A DNA stretch of 64,000 nt from Xenophilus sp. AP218F. Its GTDB lineage: Bacteria; Pseudomonadota; Gammaproteobacteria; Burkholderiales; Chromobacteriaceae. Below the pieces are notes generated by a model, which did not search any database, was not told where the DNA came from, and saw only the letters and a program-made list of their open reading frames with translations. Shown here one piece after another: positions 52,992 through 62,843 of the stretch. The stretch is from positions 62,001-126,000 of the forward strand of contig NJIE01000024.1 of NCBI GenBank assembly GCA_002213445.1, written 5' to 3'. Made by a program: the position numbers and the translations under genes. Each line of letters opens with the position of its first letter. Position 1 is the stretch's first letter.

Positions 52992-53894
52992 ATGCCATCT
53001 ACAGAAAAACCTCAAATTTCAATCTGCACTATTACGTATGAAGATGAATTTTCCTTGCTTTTTATTCAAGCAAAATCAATTGCGAAATATGTAGACCCCT
53101 CTCTGGTAAAAGAAATATTCATAATTACAAATAACGCAATAACCGGGAGGAATGAAAAATACTTGGAAGGGGCCATAGAAATACTGAAGAAGCACGGCTT
53201 TCATGTGAAGAGAAGCCACTGCTCTGACCTAATCCCGCAAGACAGAATTATTCATGGCGGAGACTGGCGCACACAGCAGATCCTGAAATTATGGATTGCG
53301 AGAGAAATTTCCACCCCTTGGTATATGGTATTAGACAGCAAAAATCACTTCATTCGCCCAATAAATAAAAATATACTATTCCACAATGGAAAGGCAATTT
53401 CATTTCTTTGGCAATGTAGTGAGGCATTAAAGCCATGGCTAAAAGCTTCTGCAAAAGCAATTGACTTTGAGTTAATTAATGTAGAATCGCCATCAATGCC
53501 TACGGCCACTCCGTATATATTAAACACATTATTCACTCAAAATCTGCTTTCAGATATCAAACCCGATATAATTGAGCTATTCAATAAGCATCGGCAAGCA
53601 ACCGAGTTTTTCTTGTATTTTAGCTATATACAAAAAAAGGGAGTTATGGAGGACTTGTATAGCTTTGGAACGCAGTTCTATGCAACATTCTTTAACTCTT
53701 ACCCAAGCACAGGAGAGCAAATGAATTCATTAGTTAACCACGCAGCGCTCCCATCAACATTTTCAGTTGGCATTCACAGGAATAGATTTAGAATCGGCGA
53801 TAAATTCGTCCTAAAATTTGCTAAAGAATTATGGTTAAAAGAAGGTTTTATTGATACTGAAGATGAGTTCAACGAAATTTCGGCGAGCATTTAA
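52992..53894 (+). CDS. DUF6492-type putative glycosyltransferase
   Basis: From the ATG at 52992 (AAGGA upstream) the protein has 300 residues. It begins QISICTITYEDEFSLLFIQAKSIAKYV and later has WYMVLDSKNHFIRPI, the block I associate with DUF6492 proteins found in polysaccharide loci. It is probably a GT-A-like sugar transferase, with the LDSKNH stretch in the place of a metal-binding motif. A GTG at 52968 would extend it by 8 residues. It is AT-rich like the preceding gene; the 213 bp between them contain nothing recognisable. Confidence 0.7.
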   Translation: MPSTEKPQISICTITYEDEFSLLFIQAKSIAKYVDPSLVKEIFIITNNAITGRNEKYLEGAIEILKKHGFHVKRSHCSDLIPQDRIIHGGDWRTQQILKLWIAREISTPWYMVLDSKNHFIRPINKNILFHNGKAISFLWQCSEALKPWLKASAKAIDFELINVESPSMPTATPYILNTLFTQNLLSDIKPDIIELFNKHRQATEFFLYFSYIQKKGVMEDLYSFGTQFYATFFNSYPSTGEQMNSLVNHAALPSTFSVGIHRNRFRIGDKFVLKFAKELWLKEGFIDTEDEFNEISASI

Positions 53895-53924
53895 TTTTTC
53901 CCCAATAAAATCAAGTAATATTTC

Positions 53925-55094
53925 ATGAAAATTACTATCGCCGGCACAGGTTATGTCGGCCTCTCTAACGCCATACTACTGGCGCAACACCACAACGTGG
54001 TGGCGCTGGATATTGACTATACCAAGGTACAGATGATCAATGACCGGCTGTCGCCTATTGCGGACGCCGAAATCAAATACTTTCTGGCAGAAAAACCACT
54101 CAAGCTGCACGCCACGCTGGACAAGCAGCAGGCCTATCGTGACGCAGACTTTGTCATCATCGCCACGCCAACGGATTACGACCCGGTCAGCAACTACTTC
54201 AATACCTCGTCGGTGGAGGCAGTGATACGGGACGTGATGGCCATAAACCCGCGAGCGGTGATGGTGATCAAGTCCACTATTCCGGTTGGGTTTACCGAAC
54301 GGCTCAAGCGCGAGCTGGGCTGCGACAATCTGATCTTCTCGCCGGAGTTTCTGCGCGAGGGCAAGGCGCTGCACGACAATTTGCATCCTTCGCGCATCGT
54401 GGTGGGCGAGCGTTCGGAACGCGGCCAGCAATTTGCCAACTTGCTGTGCGAAGGCGCCATCCGCCAGGATATCCCGGTATTGCTGACCGACAATACCGAG
54501 GCGGAGGCGATCAAGCTGTTTGCCAATACCTATCTGGCCATGCGCGTGGCCTATTTCAACGAGCTGGATACCTACGCGGCCATCCATGGTCTGGATGCGC
54601 GCCAGATCATTGAGGGCGTGGGACTGGACCCGCGCATTGGTGCCCATTACAACAATCCGTCATTTGGCTACGGCGGCTATTGTCTGCCCAAGGATACCAA
54701 GCAGCTGCTGGCCAATTACCAGGATGTGCCGCAAAACCTGATCCGCGCCATTGTGGATGCCAATACCACGCGCAAAGATTTTGTGGCGGAAGACATCCTT
54801 CGCCGCCAACCCAAAATCGTGGGAATACACCGCCTGATCATGAAGGCCGGTAGCGACAATTTCCGCGCCAGCAGTGTGCAGGGCATCATGAAGCGGCTGA
54901 AGGCCAAGGGGGTGGAAGTGGTGATCTACGAACCTGCGCTGAAAGAGGACGCTTTTTTCAACTCGCGGGTGGTTCGTGATCTTGCCAGTTTCAAACAACT
55001 GGCTGATGTGATTGTGGCCAACCGCCGCGTACCCGAGCTGGCCGATGTGGCCGACAAGGTATATACCCGCGACCTGTTTGGCGGGGATGCCTGA
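53925..55094 (+). CDS. ugd: UDP-glucose 6-dehydrogenase
   Basis: A 389-residue NAD-dependent sugar-nucleotide dehydrogenase. It starts [20 protein letters not shown] (Rossmann), has [20 protein letters not shown] and the catalytic cysteine in [14 protein letters not shown]. The short length is that of capsule-locus enzymes such as KfiD and HasB. It oxidises UDP-glucose to UDP-glucuronate, the precursor expected by a glycosaminoglycan-type polymerase. Here base composition returns to normal, so the AT-rich cassette ends just before it. Confidence 0.95.
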   Translation: MKITIAGTGYVGLSNAILLAQHHNVVALDIDYTKVQMINDRLSPIADAEIKYFLAEKPLKLHATLDKQQAYRDADFVIIATPTDYDPVSNYFNTSSVEAVIRDVMAINPRAVMVIKSTIPVGFTERLKRELGCDNLIFSPEFLREGKALHDNLHPSRIVVGERSERGQQFANLLCEGAIRQDIPVLLTDNTEAEAIKLFANTYLAMRVAYFNELDTYAAIHGLDARQIIEGVGLDPRIGAHYNNPSFGYGGYCLPKDTKQLLANYQDVPQNLIRAIVDANTTRKDFVAEDILRRQPKIVGIHRLIMKAGSDNFRASSVQGIMKRLKAKGVEVVIYEPALKEDAFFNSRVVRDLASFKQLADVIVANRRVPELADVADKVYTRDLFGGDA

Positions 55095-55109
55095 AATGAG
55101 CAGGGCTGT

Positions 55110-56594
55110 ATGCTGAACAGGCTGCGCTTCAACTGGCATTACCGGCGCAAGCATTTTGTCCGTGCGCTGGCGTACTCGGGCCTGGGTACGCGCACAGGGT
55201 TTTCCGGTAAAACGCTGTGGGCACTGTACCAGGTGGGCATGCTGGCAACCGTGGCGCAAACCACGAAAGCCCCCTCAGGCCTGCGCGGGCGGTTTGCCCA
55301 AACGGTTGCCCTGGCAGCTTGCGGGCAGCCGGAAGAGGCCCGACGCGGGCTGGCGCGCATGCGTCGGCACGCGGGCTGGCGTGGTTGTCTGGCGCCGCTG
55401 TCAAAAGCGTTGGCACCTTATCTGCCGGAAGAAGCTTTGCAGCTGGCGGAAAAATCGGGCAAGACCGGGCCGGGCTTGCGCCTGGCTCTGCTGCTGGCCA
55501 ATGGGCATCAGGCCGATGCCAAAGCATTGCTGGATAGCCAGTCCAAACTAGCAGCAAAGACAGAGCCCGAGCTGCATCTGCTGCGCACCAATGCCCTGAG
55601 TGGCTCACCGAGTGAACAACTGCAACGACTGAATGCCTACCTGGCAACCTACAATATTGCGCCATTGCATTTGCTGGATGCCTCCCTACCGCCTTCGCCG
55701 TTCAACGTCGGGGCTGCGCCGCGCGCCCAAACCGCAACCGGCCCGCTGGTAACGGTGCTGATGACAACCTATCGCACCGGCAATCTGGCGATAGCCGCCA
55801 TTCAGTCCATCCTGCAACAGAGCTACACCAATCTGGAACTGATCATCATTGATGATGGCAGCGACGACTCTACGGTAGATCTGATAACGGCACAGACGGC
55901 GCTGGACTCAAGAGTCAGGATCGTACAGTTAGCAGACAATATGGGTACCTACGCGGCCAAACTGATAGGACTGTCCCAGGCCAGGGGCGAGTTTGTCACC
56001 TGTCAGGATTCTGACGACTGGGCGCACCCTGAGAAGATTGAGCGTCAGTTGGCACCGCTGCTACAGGACGAGCAATTGGTCTGTACGGTATCCAATTGGG
56101 TACGCATGAGGAGCGACGGCTCATTTTATTCGCGCATGGTTTACCCGCTGACCAGGCTGAACCCCTCGTCACCGTTGTTCCGCCGCCAGCGCGTAGTCGA
56201 AACTACTGGGGCCTGGGATTGCGTGCGTACCGGCGCCGATAGCGAATTTCTGGCCCGGTTGAAGCTGGTTTTTGGCCCGAACGCGGTGAAAAAGATCAAT
56301 CAACCGCTGGTTCTGGGCAGCCACAGACCTGACTCGTTGATGACGGCCAGTGCTACCGGCTATTCGACGTCCGGTGTTTCTCGACCACGCCTGGCGTATT
56401 GGGAAAGCTGGAATCGCTGGCATATCCACTGCCTAGCCGCAGGCAAAGTGCCGATGATGTCTTTGAATCAGCAAGACCCGGCAATGTCACGCCCCTTCGT
56501 TGCGCCCGAAGCATTGCAAATATGTGCGCAATCCATTCCGGCGGAGCTGTATCAGAAAATCATCGCCAATTACCCTCTTCCCCACTATTGCTGA
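55110..56594 (+). CDS. GT2 glycosyltransferase with helical N-terminal region
   Basis: A 494-residue protein. Residues 1-200 are helical and repeat-like ([37 protein letters not shown]). Residues about 210-400 are a GT2 domain: [40 protein letters not shown] and [19 protein letters not shown], which carry the nucleotide and metal aspartates. The donor and acceptor are unknown; it may add a side branch or start the chain. It lies 15 bp after ugd, in the same operon. Confidence 0.85.
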   Translation: MLNRLRFNWHYRRKHFVRALAYSGLGTRTGFSGKTLWALYQVGMLATVAQTTKAPSGLRGRFAQTVALAACGQPEEARRGLARMRRHAGWRGCLAPLSKALAPYLPEEALQLAEKSGKTGPGLRLALLLANGHQADAKALLDSQSKLAAKTEPELHLLRTNALSGSPSEQLQRLNAYLATYNIAPLHLLDASLPPSPFNVGAAPRAQTATGPLVTVLMTTYRTGNLAIAAIQSILQQSYTNLELIIIDDGSDDSTVDLITAQTALDSRVRIVQLADNMGTYAAKLIGLSQARGEFVTCQDSDDWAHPEKIERQLAPLLQDEQLVCTVSNWVRMRSDGSFYSRMVYPLTRLNPSSPLFRRQRVVETTGAWDCVRTGADSEFLARLKLVFGPNAVKKINQPLVLGSHRPDSLMTASATGYSTSGVSRPRLAYWESWNRWHIHCLAAGKVPMMSLNQQDPAMSRPFVAPEALQICAQSIPAELYQKIIANYPLPHYC

Positions 56595-56634
56595 GCGCAG
56601 CTCTAATCATTTCTGCCAAAGCAAAATTTTTGAA

Positions 56635-57528
56635 ATGAAAACTATGACAAACAACACCAATTTCAAGATCAAAAAAGCCATTTTCCCGGTTGCCGGCATG
56701 GGCACTCGCTTCTTGCCCGCTACCAAAGCCAGCCCAAAAGAAATGCTGCCCATTGTTGACAAGCCGCTGATCCAGTACGCGGTGGAAGAAGCGGTAGCCG
56801 CTGGCATCACCGAACTGGTGTTCATTACCGGCCGCAACAAGCGCAGCATTGAAGATCACTTCGACAAAGCCTACGAACTCGAAACCGAACTCGAGATTCG
56901 CAACAAACATAAGCTGCTGCAACTGACGCAAGACATTATTCCCCCCAACGTGTCCTGCCTGTATATCCGCCAGCCGGAAGCGCTAGGTTTGGGCCATGCC
57001 GTGCTGTGCGCGCAACCTGCCGTGGGCGACGAGCCTTTCGCCGTGATCCTGGCCGATGATCTGATGGACAGCGAACCGGGGGCGCTGATGCAGATGGTGA
57101 AACTGTACGAACAGCAAGCGACTTCGATTCTCGGCGTGGAAGATGTGCCGCGCGAAGCGACCGGCTCCTACGGCATCGTAGAAACCCGCCTTGCCGACGA
57201 CGGCGTGCAGCGGGTTTGCAGTATCGTTGAAAAACCTCATCCCGACGTTGCTCCCTCGACCTTGGCCGTGGTGGGTCGTTACATTCTGACCCCTCGCATA
57301 TTCGACAAGCTTAAAAAAGTACAACCCGGGGCTGGCGGCGAGATCCAGCTAACGGATGGGATCGCAGCGCTGATGAAAGACGAATGCGTGCTGGCGATGC
57401 CGCTGGCAGGCACGCGCTACGATTGCGGCTCCAAATTGGGCTACTTGAAAGCCACAGTCAATTTCGGGCTCAAGCATCCGGAAACACGCCAGGCCTTCTC
57501 CAAACATCTGGCTGAAATCGAACTGTGA
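56635..57528 (+). CDS. galU: UTP-glucose-1-phosphate uridylyltransferase
   Basis: From the ATG at 56635 the enzyme has 297 residues: [24 protein letters not shown] (in pieces, the nucleotide loop), [32 protein letters not shown] and [10 protein letters not shown]. It makes UDP-glucose, feeding the neighbouring ugd. The ATG at 56644 is an alternative start. Its stop overlaps the GTG start of kpsC (GTGA), so capsule precursor supply and chain initiation are coupled. Confidence 0.95.
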   Translation: MKTMTNNTNFKIKKAIFPVAGMGTRFLPATKASPKEMLPIVDKPLIQYAVEEAVAAGITELVFITGRNKRSIEDHFDKAYELETELEIRNKHKLLQLTQDIIPPNVSCLYIRQPEALGLGHAVLCAQPAVGDEPFAVILADDLMDSEPGALMQMVKLYEQQATSILGVEDVPREATGSYGIVETRLADDGVQRVCSIVEKPHPDVAPSTLAVVGRYILTPRIFDKLKKVQPGAGGEIQLTDGIAALMKDECVLAMPLAGTRYDCGSKLGYLKATVNFGLKHPETRQAFSKHLAEIEL

Positions 57529-59555
57529 CCGTCGCCATCTTCTCCTCAGGCATCGCCCGCATCCCGCATCTGGCAGCCTTGCTGGGGCTGCCAGTGCGGC
57601 ACTTCCGTAGCCAAGGAACATCGGATACGACCACACTGACTGCGGTAGCTGGCTGGGGGTTGCGGCCATCGTCCCGGCGCGCGCAAGCGTTTGCCCGCGC
57701 GCGCGCGCTTCCCTACTGGTCGCTTGAGGATGGGTTTCTGCGCTCGCTGGGCTTGGGCGTGGATGGAACCCCGCCGCTATCCATCGTGCGAGACGATATC
57801 GGCATCTATTACGATGCGACCCGCCCTTCCCGGTTGGAAGAGATGCTGAACACCTCCCAACTGACTGACGAGCAACAGCGGGAGGCTGCCAAGGGACTGG
57901 AATGGATACGATGCCACCGCTTATCCAAATACAATCACGCACCGCGACTGACACTGCCCAAACGAGGCGATAAGCCCCGCGTGTTGGTGCTGGATCAAAC
58001 CGAGGGCGATGTTTCGGTGCGGCTGGGCGGGGCCGGAGCGGCGGCATTTGCCGACATGCTGGCATCCGCCCGCCGGGAACACCCTGACGCCGAGTTATGG
58101 GTCAAAACACACCCGGACGTGGTGGCCGGCAAAAAGCGGGGATATCTGCCTAAAGTCCCGGATGGCATCAGTCTGCAGGCCGAAGACATCTGCCCGCAAA
58201 CGCTGCTGTCCCAGGTGGATGTGGTTTATACGGCTACCTCGCATATGGGTTTTGAAGCGCTGGTAGCGGGCTGCAAGGTGGTCTGCTTCGGGATGCCCTG
58301 GTATGCCGGCTGGGGCTTGACCGATGACAGACATCCGGAGATGCCGGCGCTGCGCCAGCGCCGCCGCCGTCAATGCACGCTGGAAGAGTTGTTTCACGCC
58401 GCTTATCTGCGCTATGCCCGTTATATTCAGCCGGAAACCGGCGAGCCGGGTTCTTTTTTCGACGTGGCGGAATGGATACGCCTCAATCGCGAGCTGCGCG
58501 AACAATCCAGCGGCACGCTGTGGTGCGTCGGCATGACCTTGTGGAAGCGCGCTGTGGTATGGCCTTTCCTCAAATCGCCGGCCAATCGGCTGCGCTTTGT
58601 CCGCAAGTTGCCGCAACATTTGCCGGAGAACAGCAAGGTGGTGGCCTGGGGCATGAAGGCCGAGCTTCGCGAAGCATGCAGGGCAAGAAATATCCCGCTG
58701 CTGGCGATGGAGGACGGCTTTTTGCGCTCGGTCGGATTGGGCTCTCACTTGCTGCCGCCGCTGTCTTTGGTGGTGGATGGCGGCGGGCTTTATTACGCCT
58801 ATCAGTCGGACAGCGATTTGCAACGCCATCTGAATACGGCGCGCCCAAGCGCTGAGGAGTGTCAGCGGGCCAGCCGGCTGCGGGCCAGATTGGTGGCCGG
58901 CAGGATCAGCAAATACAACGTGGGCAGCGCCTTCCAGCTTGACCCCGGGGCGGCAGACAAGCTGATTGTATTGGTGCCGGGACAAGTGGAGGATGACGCC
59001 TCCATTCGTTTGGGATCGCCCGTCGTCCACAGCAACCTGGCTCTGCTCCAGGCCGCTCGGGCTGCGCGCCCTGATGCCTGGATTATCTACAAGCCGCACC
59101 CGGATGTGGTATCCGGCAATCGCGCAGGCCATATCGACGCCGGCCAATTGGCCGCGCTGGCCGATCAGGTGGTCGAAAATGCCGATATCTCGGGCTGCAT
59201 AGCCGCCGCCGACGAAATTCACACCATGACTTCGCTGGCCGGCTTTGAGGCGCTGCTGCAAGGCAAGGCCGTGCATTGCCATGGCGCGCCGTTTTATGCG
59301 GGCTGGGGCCTGACGCGCGACCACATTCCCTTGCCGCGCAGGCAGCGCCGCCTCAGCCTGGACGAGCTGGTGCACGGCGCGCTGATCGCTTACCCCCGCT
59401 ACATCATCCCCGGCAAAGCGGGATACGCCAGGGTGGAGGCGGTGGTGGATTTGCTGATGCGGCAAAAAAACGACGTGAAAGCATCGTCGCTGCGCACCAA
59501 CTGGTGCGCCAGGCAATGGCGCAAAGCCAGAGGGCTGCTGGATACCTTTTTGTGA
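57525..59555 (+). CDS. kpsC: Capsule beta-Kdo transferase KpsC
   Basis: A 676-residue protein made of two homologous halves. Each has the same series of motifs: [14 protein letters not shown] / [21 protein letters not shown] / [22 protein letters not shown] / [15 protein letters not shown], and [12 protein letters not shown] / [12 protein letters not shown]. KpsC builds the poly-beta-Kdo linker on lyso-phosphatidylglycerol on which group 2 capsules are assembled, each half having a different Kdo transferase activity. The GTG start overlaps the galU stop. Kdo precursor genes kpsF and kpsU are not in the window. Confidence 0.95.
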   Translation: MTVAIFSSGIARIPHLAALLGLPVRHFRSQGTSDTTTLTAVAGWGLRPSSRRAQAFARARALPYWSLEDGFLRSLGLGVDGTPPLSIVRDDIGIYYDATRPSRLEEMLNTSQLTDEQQREAAKGLEWIRCHRLSKYNHAPRLTLPKRGDKPRVLVLDQTEGDVSVRLGGAGAAAFADMLASARREHPDAELWVKTHPDVVAGKKRGYLPKVPDGISLQAEDICPQTLLSQVDVVYTATSHMGFEALVAGCKVVCFGMPWYAGWGLTDDRHPEMPALRQRRRRQCTLEELFHAAYLRYARYIQPETGEPGSFFDVAEWIRLNRELREQSSGTLWCVGMTLWKRAVVWPFLKSPANRLRFVRKLPQHLPENSKVVAWGMKAELREACRARNIPLLAMEDGFLRSVGLGSHLLPPLSLVVDGGGLYYAYQSDSDLQRHLNTARPSAEECQRASRLRARLVAGRISKYNVGSAFQLDPGAADKLIVLVPGQVEDDASIRLGSPVVHSNLALLQAARAARPDAWIIYKPHPDVVSGNRAGHIDAGQLAALADQVVENADISGCIAAADEIHTMTSLAGFEALLQGKAVHCHGAPFYAGWGLTRDHIPLPRRQRRLSLDELVHGALIAYPRYIIPGKAGYARVEAVVDLLMRQKNDVKASSLRTNWCARQWRKARGLLDTFL

Positions 59556-59695
59556 AGCCGGCCATTCAGACCCGGCAAATCCGCCAAATGCGACGTCGAT
59601 CAAACCGATCGACATGAATATGGCATTAAAATGCTGAAAGCTTGCGGTTGTTAACCGCCTTTCTATTGAAAAATAAAAGAATCGCAAAACTGATC

Positions 59696-61018
59696 ATGCT
59701 GGCCGCACAATCTCTGCTCAAACATAAACGACTGCTGCTGTTGCAAGGCCCGATGGGCAACTTCTTCAACCGATTGGCGGACTGGCTGAGCGCGCATGAC
59801 ATCGAGTCGCGCAAGGTCAATTTCAATGGCGGCGACTGGCTGTTTCATCGCCGTCCGGGCACCGCGCACTATCAGGGCAAACCTTCCAGCTTCAGCCGCT
59901 GGCTGCGTTCCTATATCCGGAAGGAAGGAATAGACGGCATTGTCTGCTTTGGCGATTGCCGGCGTCCGCACCGGGTTGCCGCGCTGGTCGCCAAGGAGAT
60001 GGGAATCGCCTTCTACGCTTTTGAAGAAGGTTACTTGCGGCCGGACTATGTGACACTGGAGGAAGGCGGCGTCAACGCCTTCTCCCAGCTGGCCAGCCAA
60101 CCTGCCCGCTACATCGAGCATGAGCCGGTTCACAGCGAACGGCCACTGCCGACTCGCCCCTCGTTCCGGCGCATGGGTCTGACCGCCATGGCCTACTACG
60201 CGGCAGGCTGGTTTCTGCGCCGACAATTCCCGCACTACCGCCATCACAAGGATTTCTCGCCATTTCGCGAGTGTTTCTTCTGGGTGCGCGCCGGTTGGCG
60301 CAAGCAGGTTTATCGGTTGACCGAGGCCAAGCTTGTCCGCCGCATCGCCGAAGAGTGGCGCGGTCAGTATTTTCTGGTTGCTTTGCAGGTTTTCAACGAC
60401 AGCCAGATCCACCAGCACAGCCACTATCAGGATATTCGCGACTTCATAGCGGAAATCATCCAGGCGTTCGCAACGCAAGCCGGCGCCGAGCATCAGCTGG
60501 TTTTCAAGCATCACCCCATGGATAGGGGTCATAGGCATTATGGTCGCTTCATTCAGGAGCAGGCCTGCCTCGCGGGCGTTGTGGAACGGGTGCACTACGT
60601 GCACGACGCCCATCTGCCGACGCTGCTGAAACGCAGCCGCGGCGTCATCACCATCAACAGCACGGTTGGTTTGTCGGCGATTCACCACGGCAAGCCCACC
60701 ATCGTCATGGGCAGGGCTTTCTACGATATTCAGGGCCTCACCTTCCAGGGAGAGCTGAAACGATTCTGGAACGAGCCTTATGCCGTCAATCAGGAGCTAT
60801 ACGGCAAACTGCGTTCCTACATGATCAAGCACACTCAGCTGAATGGCGCCTTCTTCGGCGAATCCCACTGGATGCGCCACCCCAAGTTGGCGCCGCGCGC
60901 ATCGTATTGGCAACCCGCGCTCCGGGCTGGTCAGGTCGCGGCGCTGCTGCTTTTTCTGGACATCGCCGCGGATGGCGAACTGGGCTGGTTGCTGGAATGG
61001 CTTGCCAGTTTGGGCTGA
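59696..61018 (+). CDS. kpsS: Capsule beta-Kdo transferase KpsS
   Basis: From the ATG at 59696 the protein has 440 residues with the KpsS pattern: LLLLQGPMGNFFNRLADWL, CFGDCRRPHRVAAL, AFEEGYLRPDYVTLEEGGVNA (in pieces), LQVFNDSQIHQHSHYQDIRDF and VFKHHPMDRGHRHYG. It adds the first Kdo to the phosphatidylglycerol anchor before KpsC extends it. An in-frame TTG at 59642 would lengthen it by 18 residues. It ends the capsule locus on this side, 140 bp after kpsC. Confidence 0.95.
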   Translation: MLAAQSLLKHKRLLLLQGPMGNFFNRLADWLSAHDIESRKVNFNGGDWLFHRRPGTAHYQGKPSSFSRWLRSYIRKEGIDGIVCFGDCRRPHRVAALVAKEMGIAFYAFEEGYLRPDYVTLEEGGVNAFSQLASQPARYIEHEPVHSERPLPTRPSFRRMGLTAMAYYAAGWFLRRQFPHYRHHKDFSPFRECFFWVRAGWRKQVYRLTEAKLVRRIAEEWRGQYFLVALQVFNDSQIHQHSHYQDIRDFIAEIIQAFATQAGAEHQLVFKHHPMDRGHRHYGRFIQEQACLAGVVERVHYVHDAHLPTLLKRSRGVITINSTVGLSAIHHGKPTIVMGRAFYDIQGLTFQGELKRFWNEPYAVNQELYGKLRSYMIKHTQLNGAFFGESHWMRHPKLAPRASYWQPALRAGQVAALLLFLDIAADGELGWLLEWLASLG

Positions 61019-61152
61019 TGCGCCAAACATTCCAAAAGCATTGGCGAAGTGTAAAAATAAGAAAATTGTATTTAATTTTATTAAGTTGAATGGCATGATC
61101 GGCCTTGGCATCGCCGCACCCTTTCCTCAACACCAATGCACGGACAACAATC

Positions 61153-61638
61153 ATGAAAACCAAATGGCTACTGCCCGTACTGCTTGCTTTTTCCGCCGCC
61201 CCCGCGCTGGCTGACGTCTCCATCCTGGTTCCCTTCGCCTCCAAGCACTACGGCTGCGACCACAAAAAGCACAGCTGCGACTTTCACCAGTTCAACCCCG
61301 GACTGGGACTGGAGTGGTCCCCGCAAGAATACAGCTGGGGCCGTCCCATCGTTCGCGCCGCGGGCTATAGCGATTCCGCCGCAAAATTCGCCTACTTTGT
61401 CGCTGGCGGCTGGCGCAAGGATTTCAATATTGTCGACGACGTGAAATTAGGCTTGGGAATCTACGCCGGTTATCTGAACGGCTCGGACCAGAACGGGTTC
61501 GCCGCGCTGCCATTCGTGTCGGTCGGCTACAAGAAATTGTCTTTCGAAGTGGGCTACGGCGATTCCAAAGCCGGCCATCACAAGCACAAGGAGGATGTGA
61601 ACCACATCCTTACCTTCAGCGCCAGATACGATCTGTAA
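61153..61638 (+). CDS. Small outer-membrane beta-barrel protein, PagP-like in pattern
   Basis: A 161-residue exported protein with signal peptide LLPVLLAFSAAPALA. The mature part alternates short amphipathic strands ending in a C-terminal aromatic-hydrophobic pattern (FSARYDL), as in outer-membrane barrels. LGLGIYAGYL followed by ALPFVSVGYKKLSFEVGYG resembles the matching strands of PagP, but catalytic residues cannot be confirmed. A HYGCDHKKHSCDFH segment near the mature N-terminus could bind metal or form a disulfide. The start follows the signal peptide; a terminator comes after the gene. Confidence 0.7.
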   Translation: MKTKWLLPVLLAFSAAPALADVSILVPFASKHYGCDHKKHSCDFHQFNPGLGLEWSPQEYSWGRPIVRAAGYSDSAAKFAYFVAGGWRKDFNIVDDVKLGLGIYAGYLNGSDQNGFAALPFVSVGYKKLSFEVGYGDSKAGHHKHKEDVNHILTFSARYDL

Positions 61639-61692
61639 TCGAACGCCAAGGCCCGAGCCTGCAAGCCGCGCAGGTTCAATCGGTTTCAGATG

Positions 61693-61725
61693 AAAAAAAG
61701 CAGCAGTTTTACTGCTGCTTTTTTT
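61693..61725. terminator. Two-way terminator between the barrel-protein gene and galE
   Basis: AAGCAGCAGT and ACTGCTGCTT pair over 10 bp around TTT, with seven A before and seven T after. Confidence 0.9.
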
Positions 61726-61736
61726 CATGGCATCGC

Positions 61737-62741
61737 TCACGGATAGCCTGCAGGATTCCGGCTTTGCCAGCGCCAGCTGTCGCGGCACATGTCTTCCAGC
61801 GTTTTTTCCGCCTTCCAGCCCAATAGCTTTTCCGCCGCCGCCGGATTGGCCCAGCACTCGGCGATGTCGCCCGGGCGGCGCGCCACGATGCGGTATGGCA
61901 CCTGGCAGCCGTTGACCCGCTCGAACGCCTGCACCATGTCCAGCACCGAATAACCCTTGCCGGTTCCCAGATTCACGGTCAGCAGTCCCGGCTCGCGGGC
62001 CAGCGCCTGCACCGCCTTGACGTGGCCGGCGGCCAGATCCACCACATGGATGTAGTCGCGCACGCCGGTGCCGTCGTGGGTGGGGTAGTCGCTGCCGAAT
62101 ACCTGCAGCTCCGCCAGCTTGCCGCAGGCCACCTGCGAGATGAACGGCATCAGATTGTTGGGAATGCCGTTGGGGTCTTCGCCGATGTCGCCGCTCTCAT
62201 GCGCGCCGATGGGGTTGAAATAGCGCAGCAGCGCGATATTCCAGTCCGGTTCGGCCCGGGCGAAGTCGCGCAGCATATCTTCCACGATCAGCTTGCTGCG
62301 GCCGTAGGGGTTGGTTGCCGACAACGGGAAGGATTCCGTGATCGGCACCGAAGCCGGGTTGCCGTAAACGGTGGCGGAAGAGCTGAACACGAAATTGCGC
62401 ACCCCGTGCCGCTTCATCGCCCGCAGCAGGCACAGAGTGCCGGCGACGTTGTTCTCGTAATACTCCAGCGGCTTTTCCACCGATTCGCCCACCGCCTTCA
62501 AGCCGGCGAAATGAATGACCGCCTGGATCGGGTGGCGAAACGCCTGTTCCAGCGCCTCCGGGTCGCGGATGTCGCCCTCGATGAAAGTCAGCTTCTTGCC
62601 GGCCAGTTGCTCGACGCGGCGCAAGGCTTCCGCCTTGCTGTTGCACAGATTGTCCAATACCGCCAGCTCATGGCCGGCCTCCAGCAATTGCACGCAGGTA
62701 TGCGAACCGATATAGCCGGCCCCGCCCGTCACCAAGATCAT
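61737..62741 (-). CDS. galE: UDP-glucose 4-epimerase
   Basis: From the ATG at 62741 the enzyme has 334 residues: MILVTGGAGYIGSHTCVQLL, VIHFAGLKAVGESVEKPLEYY, SSSATVYGNP, the catalytic NPYGRSKLIVE and GTGVRDYIHVVDLA. It interconverts UDP-Glc and UDP-Gal, and may also act on UDP-GlcNAc/GalNAc, which matters if the capsule contains GalNAc or galactose. An ATG at 62753 is an alternative start. It is transcribed toward the capsule locus but separated from it by a two-way terminator. Confidence 0.95.
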   Translation of the reverse strand: MILVTGGAGYIGSHTCVQLLEAGHELAVLDNLCNSKAEALRRVEQLAGKKLTFIEGDIRDPEALEQAFRHPIQAVIHFAGLKAVGESVEKPLEYYENNVAGTLCLLRAMKRHGVRNFVFSSSATVYGNPASVPITESFPLSATNPYGRSKLIVEDMLRDFARAEPDWNIALLRYFNPIGAHESGDIGEDPNGIPNNLMPFISQVACGKLAELQVFGSDYPTHDGTGVRDYIHVVDLAAGHVKAVQALAREPGLLTVNLGTGKGYSVLDMVQAFERVNGCQVPYRIVARRPGDIAECWANPAAAEKLLGWKAEKTLEDMCRDSWRWQSRNPAGYP

Positions 62742-62843
62742 GATTCGTCCCATCTCTTCCAAAATGAGACCCGAGTTTAAGGGAAAAGCGGATAGCAAAA
62801 CAGCACCCGCAGGCGCTGTTTCGGCAGGAAGGCGGGTCGAGGC

